DNA of 64,000 nucleotides, from positions 1 through 64,000 of the forward strand of contig NZ_LMPC01000005.1 of NCBI RefSeq assembly GCF_001423745.1, read 5' to 3'. This document shows, piece by piece, positions 34,401 through 43,720 of this stretch (position 1 is its first letter; every line of letters starts with the position of its first letter). Below the pieces are notes generated by a model. It searched no databases and had not been told where the DNA came from. It worked only from the letters and a program-made list of their open reading frames with translations. The stretch comes from Arthrobacter sp. Leaf337. GTDB lineage: Bacteria > Actinomycetota > Actinomycetes > Actinomycetales > Micrococcaceae. The position numbers were made by a program, and so were the translations under genes.

Positions 34401-35485
34401 GCTGCCATGCCCGGTCCGCCGAGCGCTTCCAGAACCAGCTTTTGTGTCTCCCAGAGGTCCGGGTGGGAGGTTCCGGCGATTTGGCGGGAGAGGCGGCGGA
34501 CCCGCTGGGTGGAGAAGTATTTGGCGTACCGCTCGTGAGCCGCGGCGGTGGCTTTGGGGTCCAGGAGGGCCGAGCGGTCTTCGGCTACGAAGCAGAAAAG
34601 CAGCCGGTACACCGTGCGCAGCAGCGCTTTGTGGAATTCGCGGTCCGGGAGTTCCCCCGAGCGCAGGGCCTCAACGAGCCAGGCGTTGGCCGGGTGTTTC
34701 AGGTAGCCAGCGCCCAGCGCAACGATGGCTTCCTCGACACCGTCACGAAGCTTGTCCAGCGCCCGGGCTCCGGCGGTCACGGCCTCGCCGCGCCATGACT
34801 CCAGCCAGCAGTCAGCGGGCGAAACTTCCGGCCCGCCGCGCTTTTCCAGCCGCGACTGGTGGCAGACCTGCCAGAGAAGTTGGAACTCCGGATATAGCTC
34901 CGAGTTGAAGATGGTTTCCAGATCAAATTCCAGATACGCGGAGCCGGCCAGAGCCGTAGAGTCCCGGAGCAGCCGTAGCTTCAGGCCGTTGCTGAGGATG
35001 CCCCAGAGGTAGTCTTCGTTCTTGTTGAGGAATTCCTGGAACATGGACTGCGGCGCTCGGGCCGTGACTCCCGGATTCTTCTTGTCGAGGTCTACGCGTG
35101 GACCAAGCAGGTGGATGGGCACGTAATTCCAGATGTGCGAAATCGGATACTCGGTGCCGTCGGTTGTAAGGGCGCCCGCAGTTGTTGGCACTTGGCCATA
35201 GCCAAGCTCCCTGAGCAGCACCAGCAGCCACTTTTCTCTGGCCGCTCCTGTCCCTGCACCCCTGTTGCCTTGAGCGTCGTCAGAGTCTCTCCATGAATCC
35301 CAGGCGGCCCGGAGGTAACTCCAGCTTCTGGAGGCTGCGTCCCTTGCGGTCTCGCTGCCGGCCAAGTGGTAGGACACCGGCGCTAGGCTGCTGGAATCTG
35401 CGACTTCGTTGGCCTGGATGCGGCCCAGAAGAGCAGGTGGAACCACTCCGCCGACGACCCGGATGGCTTGGAATACAGCACTCAC
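31439..35485 (-). CDS. N6-adenine DNA methyltransferase, DrmMI/PglX-like
   Basis: 1348 aa. The methylase core has KTTGSYYTPPKLVSALL, motif I TVCDPASGSGGFLVAAARR (residues 508-525) and motif IV CILGNPPWERVKL (NPPW, 791-794), the amino-methylase order of N6-adenine enzymes. The N-terminal 450 residues and the C-terminal 500 residues (with YDFENRGVGGGKTFEG and a target-recognition-like part) are as long as in PglX and DISARM DrmMI. It may mark self DNA or, as in phage-growth-limitation systems, mark invading DNA. It overlaps both neighbours by 4 nt. A nuclease motif is not seen in it. Confidence 0.9.
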   Translation of the reverse strand: MSAVFQAIRVVGGVVPPALLGRIQANEVADSSSLAPVSYHLAGSETARDAASRSWSYLRAAWDSWRDSDDAQGNRGAGTGAAREKWLLVLLRELGYGQVPTTAGALTTDGTEYPISHIWNYVPIHLLGPRVDLDKKNPGVTARAPQSMFQEFLNKNEDYLWGILSNGLKLRLLRDSTALAGSAYLEFDLETIFNSELYPEFQLLWQVCHQSRLEKRGGPEVSPADCWLESWRGEAVTAGARALDKLRDGVEEAIVALGAGYLKHPANAWLVEALRSGELPDREFHKALLRTVYRLLFCFVAEDRSALLDPKATAAAHERYAKYFSTQRVRRLSRQIAGTSHPDLWETQKLVLEALGGPGMAAIAIPGLGGLFDPDPRARILNDQPHGDLLLGTQLANTDFLTAIHALGWVRANNERSQPVDYRHLGAEELGSVYESLLELVPRVDTARREFTLERLAGNERKTTGSYYTPPKLVSALLDTALDPLLDDAVKNADDDADAERRLLALTVCDPASGSGGFLVAAARRIARRLAGVRTGEDEPTPQDIQHALHDVVGQCIYGVDMNDLAAELAKVSLWLEALEPGKPLGFLDARIKIGNSLLGVTPALLAGGVPGDAFKDIEGDDKKYAAEVRKRNNAETPKKKKTFLGDLGQDALNFGGGDASAQKLIDARNRMLSPVDTVEEARLRAREFAEFDESEEMRRERLHADAWCAAFVWPLNSDAPLPPTSSVVRQLGNAGEAAGYAPTITKIRELAQDYRFFHWHLEFPEVFGDPSESEVGPEGWPGGFSCILGNPPWERVKLQEQEFFAARDPEIARAPNAAARQRLIKLLATEDPTLFSAFLAEKRRAEGQSAMMRTSGRYPFNGRGDVNTYSVFAELFRNLTGPRGRSGVIVPTAIATDATTQFFFKDLVESNSIAALYDFENRGVGGGKTFEGVDSRQKFCLLTMGGRLVHEDAPSFAFFLHDPADISISEFSLTPEEIKLINPNTGTLPIFRTRRDAEITLGIYRRVPVLINENDPVSGNPWGVSFMTMFHMSNDSHLFHTREQLEHDGWSLNGNIFERTISGKPEKMLPLYEAKMLTYFDHRAADVVRSATAVQRQSQPRYLTDAEKTDPNRVVVPMYWVASTEMPAMPGAWLSGFADITSATNERTLMSTAMPVTAVGNKFPLYFVATGQRELLMATMNSFVLDYVARQKLPSVTMNYFYLKQFAVLNPSTFEDLTAWGNGHLGSWLSTRIRELIYTAWDMEAFADEGTPFVWDASRRAELRSEIDAAFFHLYGVSRHDAAHILDTFSIVKRKDEAKLGEYRTKRLILEVFDAMQAAIDSGTAYQTILDPPPGKGPRHPAKEHSV

Positions 35486-38361
35486 TTCAGTCCCCCACCG
35501 ATGTTTGCCGGTCGATAAACGTACACGCCGAGAATGTCCACGGGCAGATTAGGCTCGACGGTCAAACCCCGGACGCCCAGCTGGCCTGCCCTATCACCAC
35601 GAGCGGCCAATCGGACCTCCACATGGGCACGCCGGACTTCATCGGCGACTTCCCTTGCTTTTGCGTCCAGCAGCGGGGACAGGCCGCCCAAAGCGTTCAG
35701 GACATTGGACAGCATGTTCCTGGCGGTCTCCACCGGTGTATTGCCCACCGGTTTGGCTTCCAAGAGGGCCTCCACCGCCTCTTCATCCAGCCAGGTGGGG
35801 TTGGACGGCGGTCCTGTGAAAGCGATAACCCGAGCTTCTTCTGCCATGTCCGTGCGGTCCCCCAGACGTGCCGGCAAGACCAACTTCGTCCGGAACCGCA
35901 CCAACAATGCTGTGGTGAGTGAATCGACGTCGTTCGTCGCGATAAGTCCGGCACGGCGAGCTGGTCGTTCAGAATCGGGAAGTCCGGAATCCAGTGCCGA
36001 GTTCAGGACGTAATTGGCGGCCCCGGAGACTGACCGGTCCGACCGTAGCAAGACGGCCGAGTGCCGTGGCGCCGGGTAATCTACGACGAATTTCTTCACC
36101 GCAGCGCCCCCGGATATGGCCTGCCTCAATGCCGCCGGGATAGAAATCAGCCGGGCTTCAAATCCGTCCTGTTCGCCGTAGACTTGGGCGCCGGACTCCT
36201 CGAGCGCCGTTCGGACGAAGGACGCGACGTCCTGCGGGTCTCCCAGGCTGCGTCGGGCGGCCGCGACGGCCTTCTCCACGTCGTCGGGATGGATGGCTGC
36301 CTGAGCAAAGCGGCCACGGCTTTCCTTCTCATGCTCTGCGCTGCTGCGCCACTCTTCTTCCAGAGCGGTGGCAGCGGTTTCGAGTCCGAGGTCAAGCTCA
36401 AGCTGGTCCGCGTCGTGACCACGCATCAACAAGCCTTCCAGGAGCGCGGCAAGAACCTGGTCACTCTGCGGCGGCACGGGCACACTGATGCCCAGGTCAC
36501 GTCGGATACGGTCGTGCTTGCGCAGCAGAACGTCAAGGACAATGCCGTCGATGCCGTTGTCCTCACCGTAGATGAGCAGGGCACGGACGACCTCGGCTGG
36601 CTGGCCGAAACGGTCCACGCGGCCCTCGCGCTGTTCGTGGCGTGTGGGGTTCCAGGCCAAGTCATAGTGGACCACGGCCTGAAATTTGTCCTGGAGGTTC
36701 ACGCCTTCGGAGAGGCAGTCCGTCGCGATCAGGATCTTGTGCGTTCCCTCGGCGCGGTCCGCCAGTGAAGCGATCCGCGCGGCACGTTCCTCGGAGGGAA
36801 GTTCGCCCGTGACGACTTCCACTTCGAATTTCTTAAACTTTTCCCGCAGATAATCCTTGACGTAATGAGCTGTCGGAATGAATCGGCAGAAGACAATGGG
36901 ATCGAAGCCGTCGTCGATGAGTTTCTTCAGTTTTTTGGCGAGCAGTTGAAGTTTCGCGTCGTTTTCCGGTGACGCTGCCAGTGTTTCCGCGGTTTTGCGG
37001 AAGCCGTTGATCAGTGATTTTTCCTTCTGCCGAACATCCAGCTCGCCGTGGAGGGCCCCGGGCGCCTGGTCGATGCCTTCGGTTCCGTCATCCTCTACCT
37101 GGTCCAGGACCTCGGCGGCGCCGCGCGCGTCAGCGGCCTGGTCGGTTTCTGATTGGTCGGAAACGGAGCGGGTGCTCAGCGTTGCCGCCGCGGCTGCCGG
37201 AGATGATGCCATGGAGCGGAGCAGTGAGAGCGCGGACCACCAGCGGATGCGCTGTTCCAATTTGGTTCCGGACTTGTCCTGGACGCGACCACGGACGTAT
37301 GCGAGAACGCTGTCGAAGAACGCCCGGTGCTCCGGCGCCAGCTTGTACGGTTCCTCACTGATTTGGCGGTCCTTGGGGAATTTGGTGTCGGAGTTCAGGT
37401 AGCGGCGAATGTCTGCGCGGCGGCGCTGGACCATGTAGTCGGCGAGAAGCCGTCGTCCGACCACGGTGGAGAGGTCCGCATGAATTAGCCGTTTGTCCAG
37501 TAGCCCGATCAGGTTGCGGAAGGCGCCGTCATTGCCGCTGTGCGGCGTCGCTGTCACCAAAATGAGGTGCCGCGCGGCGTCCCCGGCCAGTTCACGGACA
37601 AGACGGTAGCGCTGGGTGCGTCCGGACCCGCCCCTGCCGGCGTCGTCCGCGGCGACCCCGTGGGCCTCGTCCACGATGACCAGGTCAGGGGCCGAGCGCA
37701 GAAATTCGTGGCGGCGGGATTCTGATTTGATGAAGTCCGTGGACACGATAGTGAACTTGTGCCGTTCGAAGACTGACTGCCCGTATTCCAGACCCCGTTC
37801 AAGGCGCCGGATGGTGCCAGGGAGCACGAGCTCGGCTTCGATGCCAAACTTTTCCTGAAGCTCGGACCTCCACTGTTCGGCGAGGCTCGGCGGGCAGAGG
37901 ACGGCAAGGCGCTCCGCGGAGCCCTGCGCCAACAGCTCTGCGGCGACCAATCCCGCCTCGATGGTCTTGCCGATGCCGACGTCGTCCGCGATGAGCAGGC
38001 GCACTGTTTCCTGGCGCAGAGCCAGCAGTAGGGGAACAAGCTGGTACGGGCGGGGCGAGACGCCGAGGCTGGCCAGGCAGCGGAACGGGCCGCCGCTGGA
38101 GCGGAAACCGATTCGCAGCGCATCACGCAGCAGTCGGGCGCTCCGGTCATCGCCAAGGTCGTCGGCAGAGGGCCAGCCGAAGGAAGCCGGCTCGACCTGT
38201 TCAATCCCTGGTAGAACGCCCGCGATCTCCTCATTCCGCCCGCCAAGGGGCCTCAGAACCAGCAGCTCCTTGTCGCTATCGGGTAGGACCACCCATTCGC
38301 GTCCCCTGGCCCGGACGAGCGAGCCGACTGCGTACCGAAGTTGTTCTGTCTCAGTGCTCAA
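35482..38361 (-). CDS. SNF2-like helicase, DrmD-like
   Basis: 959 aa. Residues 105-235 carry the Q-like and Walker motifs (PRPYQLVPLLLALR, ADDVGIGKTIEAGL with Lys132, VIVDEAHG with Asp231), then LVTATPHSGN as motif III. The second RecA domain has PIVFCRFIPTAHYVKDYL, IATDCLSEGVNLQ and HEQREGRVDRFGQ (motif VI). The DVGIGKT loop and the DRFGQ end are those of the RapA/SNF2 group that includes DrmD of class 1 DISARM. It would act as a DNA translocase. Overlaps of 4 nt join it to the big helicase upstream and the methylase downstream. Confidence 0.9.
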   Translation of the reverse strand: MSTETEQLRYAVGSLVRARGREWVVLPDSDKELLVLRPLGGRNEEIAGVLPGIEQVEPASFGWPSADDLGDDRSARLLRDALRIGFRSSGGPFRCLASLGVSPRPYQLVPLLLALRQETVRLLIADDVGIGKTIEAGLVAAELLAQGSAERLAVLCPPSLAEQWRSELQEKFGIEAELVLPGTIRRLERGLEYGQSVFERHKFTIVSTDFIKSESRRHEFLRSAPDLVIVDEAHGVAADDAGRGGSGRTQRYRLVRELAGDAARHLILVTATPHSGNDGAFRNLIGLLDKRLIHADLSTVVGRRLLADYMVQRRRADIRRYLNSDTKFPKDRQISEEPYKLAPEHRAFFDSVLAYVRGRVQDKSGTKLEQRIRWWSALSLLRSMASSPAAAAATLSTRSVSDQSETDQAADARGAAEVLDQVEDDGTEGIDQAPGALHGELDVRQKEKSLINGFRKTAETLAASPENDAKLQLLAKKLKKLIDDGFDPIVFCRFIPTAHYVKDYLREKFKKFEVEVVTGELPSEERAARIASLADRAEGTHKILIATDCLSEGVNLQDKFQAVVHYDLAWNPTRHEQREGRVDRFGQPAEVVRALLIYGEDNGIDGIVLDVLLRKHDRIRRDLGISVPVPPQSDQVLAALLEGLLMRGHDADQLELDLGLETAATALEEEWRSSAEHEKESRGRFAQAAIHPDDVEKAVAAARRSLGDPQDVASFVRTALEESGAQVYGEQDGFEARLISIPAALRQAISGGAAVKKFVVDYPAPRHSAVLLRSDRSVSGAANYVLNSALDSGLPDSERPARRAGLIATNDVDSLTTALLVRFRTKLVLPARLGDRTDMAEEARVIAFTGPPSNPTWLDEEAVEALLEAKPVGNTPVETARNMLSNVLNALGGLSPLLDAKAREVADEVRRAHVEVRLAARGDRAGQLGVRGLTVEPNLPVDILGVYVYRPANIGGGLK

Positions 38362-41300
38362 GCGTCCACTCCAAAAACATCTGCATGCGCTGCCACCGCG
38401 GCAGCCAAGTCTTCATCCAACCCAATGCTGATCACATTCCATCCAGTGAAGACGAGATGGGTGCCGTCCCGCGGCTCCCCTGTCCCTTCCTGCACAATCA
38501 CGGCCGTCGGCACCGACACATTGGGACCTTCGTAAACGAGATCCACAACCAGGTTGTGTACAACCTGCGCGATCCTGGCGGGCATTTTCAGGCCTCGCGC
38601 TTCCAGTAACCGCAGTAGGCTGCTCGCCCGGTGGCCAAGGTCTGCGACGCCATCGGGAAGTTGCTGTGGTCCGCCCGAGGATGCAGTTGCCTGGGCGACA
38701 GCATTGGTCGTTGCCCCGGCCATGGCCATCAACTCGTTTCGAATCAGCCGCCGATCAATTGATTCATGAACCCTCTGATTACCGTATGACAGCAGGCATC
38801 GGTAACAGCCGCGGACGCAGGCGTCTTCCGTGTCTTCACCCGTCTCCGGATCCACGTGAATGATTTCCAGTGCCTTGGTTGCAACCTTTGCCATGGCGCC
38901 TGGTTCGGACTGCAGCCGACGCAGCACCCCGGCGCCACCTTCTGCGGCCTCGACCAGCAGCAACCTGCCCCGGAACTCTTTGTCGTTCAGCCGTTCGCTG
39001 GCCAGTTCAGAGTCCTCGAGCTGGAATACTGCCTCGACGCCGCGTTCGATGGCGACTTGAAGTGTAGTTGCCGTTTCTTCCGTCATCGGTTCGGTCCAGC
39101 GCAGGACAGCAATGTTCCGGCGGTCTTCCACATAAGGAGTGACCATCTTGCGGATTTTTGACGTCTCGACGGTGACGTCGTCCTCATCGTCGTCCTGAGC
39201 GGGCTCCTCGTTCGCCTTCCGCTCGGAGAGCCACTCACCGGTAACCATGTCCAGCCAGTATCCGCGCTCATTTTTGTTCTTGCGGTTGCTGCGTCCGAGG
39301 TTGGTAACCCGGACCGTTGCGCCGTCCCCGTAGATGACCGTGGCCAGGCGCTCGTCTCCAAGGTCAATCGTGGCGTCTGCCCGACCGGTCTTATTCCCGT
39401 GAGACATGAACCTGAACGTCGTGACCAGCTGGAAGCCCTGTCGGTTCCGTTCCTCCTCATCAGCGCTGATCCGCTCCCGGCGCCGGGTAATGACGGACTG
39501 AAGCTGCATAAGGTTGTCCCAAGTTCCACCGAGCGGCTGCCCGCAGGACTCGCAGACGTCGATACCGGCCTTCCTGTCATGGAAGTAGCCGCACGCCTCG
39601 CAGATGCGGGCCTCCGACAGCACGACATCGCTGCTTCCTTCAGCCGATTCACCGCGCGGGAGACTGACCCGCTTCACCTGGTAACGGGCGCCCTCATGAT
39701 AAATCAAGGAGCCCGGGCCGAATTCGCTGATGGCCAGAAAGCGCGCGCGTTGGAGCCAGCTGCTGTCCTTCCCCTGCGTGCCCGGAATGAACGCGGCCAG
39801 CGGGAGACGCGGAAATGAGTAGCCTGGCAGGAACCCTTCGGATGCCAGGTAACGGTAAGTGTAGAAATCAGTCTGACCGGCAGCATCACTATCATTCAAC
39901 AAAATCTCGACACGCTGCTGAGACTCAACATAACGTCGCTTCGCGTCGTCGCGCTTCTTCCTGGTCGCCGACGCATCACTGATCGCCGCGTTGGCTGCTT
40001 CCCTCTCAGCGACGGCATTCCGATATAACTCCCGCCACCGGTTACAGGCTGCGTCGAAACTCTGCGGCGCTTGGTCGATTACCTTTTCAGACCAGTCAGG
40101 AGTCCACCATGACGTCGGTTCCAGCTCGGTAGCAAGGCCATCAAGCAGGACCCGGGCCGACTTCTTGGCGCGCGCGGCCGCCTGCTTGTCTCCGAAAATG
40201 GAGTTGAAGCTGTCCTTCAATGGATATCCTGGCGCCCCCAGCTGAACCAGACCGGACATGGATTGGCCAAGCCCGCCGCTTGTGGCACTCAGCGCCTCCG
40301 CCATCCAGAGTGCGTGGACGTGGGAGCGAATCAGGTCCTCGTTAGCGAAATCCAGACGGGGCGGCTGGACTTGCCCCGCGACCATCAAGTCCGACTTCGC
40401 GAAGTAGTACGTGTCGTGGCTGTTGCCGGTGGCACAGTACGTCAACACCAACGCCGGCTGACCTGACCTGCCGGCGCGGCCGCTGCGCTGGGCATAGTTA
40501 GCAGGCGTCGGCGGGACATTGCGCATCGCAACAGCGTTCAGCGAGGCGATGTCAACGCCAAGTTCCATCGTCGGGGAGCAGAACAAGAGCGGGAGGTCAC
40601 CTGTACGGAATTCCGCCTCTCGGCGTTCCCGGTCCTCGGGGCGGACCTGAGCGGTGTGTTCAGCGGCGCGAAGCCCACCCAACTGGGAGCTGGATTCTTT
40701 ATACAGGTCACGGAAGAACCTGATCACACGAGGCTTCTTGTTTGCATCGAATTGCCGACGGACCGGATCCGGAGCACCTTCCAAGCCCGCACCGGCGTAT
40801 AACCGCATGGATGACAATTTGAGACGGTAGCCCTTGACTGATCTCTGGGAGACCTCGGTGATCAGCCCATGCTGGACGAGCATCTCGAACAGCGACGCAA
40901 TGACCTCGTTGGTTTCCTCGATTTTGAGCTTGTGACCAAGACGCTCCTTCTTGCCTAGCCACCGCCCGAACATCCCCCGTCCCGTCACCGTCAGCACATT
41001 GCGGGTGAATCCGGCCTTCTTGGATTCGGTCACTGCTAAGCCGGGCGTGGGATCCGGCTCCTTATCCGAGAGTGCCCAGATGCCCTTGAGGAATTCGCGG
41101 CTTCTGTACCTCAGCTTGTCGAACTCGTCGACGTCCAAGTCGGCAGCGTCAATGGCCAGTAGGCGTCTGAATTCGTCCAGAAGGACGGTGATGATTTCCT
41201 CACGTTGCCCAGGTGCGGACTGCTTCAAGAGATAGTGGGCGTTGTCCCACAGGTCCTGCCGCTGAGCCAGGAGTTTGGCATTGGGGTAGGTGACCCGCAT

Positions 41301-43541
41301 AAGACCCGTTTGTTCCAGGTTTGGCAACGTAATACGCCAGCCTCGTTGGAGGTCCCTGACGGCCCGGTAGGTGACTACATGGTTGAGGGCCCGCTGAGCG
41401 GGTTTTGGATCTAGAGCCGCCGGTGCTTGGGCATAGTCGGCGGGTGCCAGTTTGAGGCTGTCAAGAAGAGCTTTACCCAGATCCTCGGGATCCACCCCTT
41501 CCTCACCGGCTGAAACGAGGGCGTGGTAGAGAGCAGAACGAAGCTGAGCGACCTGCACAAAGTCATTGAGGTGGCCGGCCTGAAGGGAGGCGTCCTGACG
41601 GTTGTCTACAAAAGTCAACAGCTTTCGGGCTTCCGGATTCAGGTCACTGGCAATCGGGCTTTTGAGGAGTTCGACCAGCTTCGAGGCAATGACCGTCATG
41701 GCGCTGCTTCGGCCTTCGCGGTCCAGGGTTACGAGCTTTGAGAACTCGTTGCTCGAGTTTGCTTCATAGGTGACGTTGCAGTGCAGGCAGAAACCAAATG
41801 AACCGGGGATCCATGCGGCCAGGTGACCATCCGTGGCATTGGTCGGAGATTCCTTCTCAGCGACTCCATCGGGCCGGATCCGATACCGTTGGGGAATTCG
41901 GTTGCGCTTGGATTCAATGATGGGGTGGCCAGTCTCTGAATCTGTCCGCCACGACGCCGGCAGCCGGTCCTCCGCGATCGGGTCGGCCGGCCATTCTGGT
42001 GTCCGGGACGTAAAGAGATAACCATCCTTGCCCTCGTCCTCTCCACCCGATTCTGCGAGCCTTAATTCGTGTCTGGCCACAAAGCGGAACTGTCCGTTGT
42101 CGGTGGTGAGCCGGGCCATCAAATACTCCTGGCCACATTCGCGGCAGAACGCCAACGGGTACAGTCGGCGCTCGGTCTCCCCTGGCAGGACAATCTGAAA
42201 GTCGGTTTCAACCGGTCGGGTTTCAGACGGTTCCACAGTTGTGTAGACAGAGCCGCCCTTGGACAGGAATTGGTGCAGACGGAAAGCAAACAGCGGGCGC
42301 CCTGTTTGCTCGTGCTTGGCTCGGGAACCTGCCAACAGCGTCGCACGGATGGCGGTTTCCGCAGCCTGCCTGCTCGTCGTCGTAGCTTCCGCCAGATCTT
42401 CGGCAGCCCGGGAAACCGTCGTCGGCCTCGTCCGGATTAGGCGCCTGGATTCCGGTTCCTGTGCCAGCCCGAACTTATCCTCGATCCATGAGGCTAATGG
42501 GTCGTTCTGCATTGGCACATAGCCACCGTCAAGAGTGGGGCTGCTGAACTCTGCTGTGCCACGTTCCGCGACGGCATCGGCAAGAGCCGCTGGGCTAGGT
42601 TGCCGCACCGTTGTTGCCCTGACCAGAGATTCTGTGATGACGTGCTGTGGCTCAACAGTCGTGCCAAAGATCCGGGTAGCGACCTCGGCGACATCCTGTT
42701 GTTGCTCCGCCACCGTTCCACCGGATGACATCGTCGCGGACGTCCCGATGCACTGGAGGGTCGATTCAGCGTTGCAGGCCTCGCGCACGCGACGGACCAG
42801 CATCGCAACGTCCGCGCCTTGCCTGCCTCGATAGGTGTGCAGCTCGTCAAGAACCAGAAAGCTGAGACCCTGAGCGGCTTTGATCAGACGGGCCCGTTCA
42901 TCGGGCCTGGTCAGAACGAGCTCCAACATGACGTAGTTGGTGAGCAGGATGTCCGGTGGGTCCGCCAGGATGGCTTCGCGCTCTTCACGACTCTCCTGCC
43001 CCGTGTACCGCTTGAAGGTAACCGGAGGTTTGTCGTCGTATCCGAAACTGAGAAACTTGCGCAGTTCCTCCCGTTGGCTGTTCGCCAAAGCATTCATGGG
43101 GTAAACAACGATGGCCTTGATACCCCGGCCGGAACCGAGCTCAAGGACCTTGTTAACGATGGGCACGATATAGGCGAGAGACTTGCCCGAACCTGTTCCG
43201 GTAGTCAGTACATAGGAAGCATTCCGTGCTGCTGTGCGGACTGCGTCGGACTGATGTTTGTGGAGACTTAACGGTCGGGCACCCGTGTCCTCCAACGACT
43301 TCTTCACTCGAAAGATCCGTTCACATTCGGGGTGAAGGAGTCCCTCCAGGACCAACTCATCAATCCGTCCGCCGGTTTCAAACGAGGGGTTGAGTGACAA
43401 CCAGGGATCTGGCCACTGACGTCCTTCGTTGCTTTCGCGCGTGACGGCATCCCGGATGCGATCATCTCGAATATCCACGAAACTTTCGCTGAAGGACTTA
43501 TAACCCTCAATGAGGGTGTCACGAATACCGAATGCGTCCAT
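38358..43541 (-). CDS. Large DEAD/DEAH helicase with C-terminal DUF1998 domain
   Basis: 1727 aa from the ATG at 43541 (GGGGGA ribosome site); the frame is open to 43646. Motif I TTGTGSGKS (Lys120), motif II LDELHTYRGRQGAD (232-235), motif III GTSATM and, far downstream, motif VI NYAQRSGRAGRSGQ give a complete SF2 helicase. Cys pairs in FCRECG, FCLHCN and CEACG...CESCG look like zinc ribbons. Near residue 1580, CVRGCYRCLLSYGNQ is the DUF1998 signature with more Cys. It is first in the operon. DISARM DrmA and DrmB and Druantia DruE contain the same parts; here they are in one chain. Confidence 0.9.
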   Translation of the reverse strand: MDAFGIRDTLIEGYKSFSESFVDIRDDRIRDAVTRESNEGRQWPDPWLSLNPSFETGGRIDELVLEGLLHPECERIFRVKKSLEDTGARPLSLHKHQSDAVRTAARNASYVLTTGTGSGKSLAYIVPIVNKVLELGSGRGIKAIVVYPMNALANSQREELRKFLSFGYDDKPPVTFKRYTGQESREEREAILADPPDILLTNYVMLELVLTRPDERARLIKAAQGLSFLVLDELHTYRGRQGADVAMLVRRVREACNAESTLQCIGTSATMSSGGTVAEQQQDVAEVATRIFGTTVEPQHVITESLVRATTVRQPSPAALADAVAERGTAEFSSPTLDGGYVPMQNDPLASWIEDKFGLAQEPESRRLIRTRPTTVSRAAEDLAEATTTSRQAAETAIRATLLAGSRAKHEQTGRPLFAFRLHQFLSKGGSVYTTVEPSETRPVETDFQIVLPGETERRLYPLAFCRECGQEYLMARLTTDNGQFRFVARHELRLAESGGEDEGKDGYLFTSRTPEWPADPIAEDRLPASWRTDSETGHPIIESKRNRIPQRYRIRPDGVAEKESPTNATDGHLAAWIPGSFGFCLHCNVTYEANSSNEFSKLVTLDREGRSSAMTVIASKLVELLKSPIASDLNPEARKLLTFVDNRQDASLQAGHLNDFVQVAQLRSALYHALVSAGEEGVDPEDLGKALLDSLKLAPADYAQAPAALDPKPAQRALNHVVTYRAVRDLQRGWRITLPNLEQTGLMRVTYPNAKLLAQRQDLWDNAHYLLKQSAPGQREEIITVLLDEFRRLLAIDAADLDVDEFDKLRYRSREFLKGIWALSDKEPDPTPGLAVTESKKAGFTRNVLTVTGRGMFGRWLGKKERLGHKLKIEETNEVIASLFEMLVQHGLITEVSQRSVKGYRLKLSSMRLYAGAGLEGAPDPVRRQFDANKKPRVIRFFRDLYKESSSQLGGLRAAEHTAQVRPEDRERREAEFRTGDLPLLFCSPTMELGVDIASLNAVAMRNVPPTPANYAQRSGRAGRSGQPALVLTYCATGNSHDTYYFAKSDLMVAGQVQPPRLDFANEDLIRSHVHALWMAEALSATSGGLGQSMSGLVQLGAPGYPLKDSFNSIFGDKQAAARAKKSARVLLDGLATELEPTSWWTPDWSEKVIDQAPQSFDAACNRWRELYRNAVAEREAANAAISDASATRKKRDDAKRRYVESQQRVEILLNDSDAAGQTDFYTYRYLASEGFLPGYSFPRLPLAAFIPGTQGKDSSWLQRARFLAISEFGPGSLIYHEGARYQVKRVSLPRGESAEGSSDVVLSEARICEACGYFHDRKAGIDVCESCGQPLGGTWDNLMQLQSVITRRRERISADEEERNRQGFQLVTTFRFMSHGNKTGRADATIDLGDERLATVIYGDGATVRVTNLGRSNRKNKNERGYWLDMVTGEWLSERKANEEPAQDDDEDDVTVETSKIRKMVTPYVEDRRNIAVLRWTEPMTEETATTLQVAIERGVEAVFQLEDSELASERLNDKEFRGRLLLVEAAEGGAGVLRRLQSEPGAMAKVATKALEIIHVDPETGEDTEDACVRGCYRCLLSYGNQRVHESIDRRLIRNELMAMAGATTNAVAQATASSGGPQQLPDGVADLGHRASSLLRLLEARGLKMPARIAQVVHNLVVDLVYEGPNVSVPTAVIVQEGTGEPRDGTHLVFTGWNVISIGLDEDLAAAVAAHADVFGVDA

Positions 43542-43587
43542 CTTTGATCCCCCGGGGTTACAAGTACCTATCTCCTCCCGTAACCAT

Positions 43588-43609
43588 ATCGGGCCCATAT
43601 GGCCCCGAT
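43588..43609 (-). promoter_or_regulatory. Near-palindrome upstream of the defence operon
   Basis: ATCGGGCC and GGCCCCGAT flank CATAT, giving a near-perfect 22-bp palindrome about 46 nt before the ATG at 43541. It lies in the only gap before the five-gene operon, so it is a candidate operator for it. Confidence 0.4.
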
Positions 43610-43720
43610 CAGTAGGGTATGCCGCCTCACAGGCTCGACGGGGCATCTGATCGTGCTCAAACAGGACTCAAAGCGCCTACGAGCATCTGACTGGTGTACC
43701 CCGCTTTGCTGGGGATGGCC

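Noticed and set aside
34177..34908. 243-codon plus-strand frame opposite the methylase
   Set aside because: Arg/Pro/Gly-rich shadow of a well-supported minus-strand gene.
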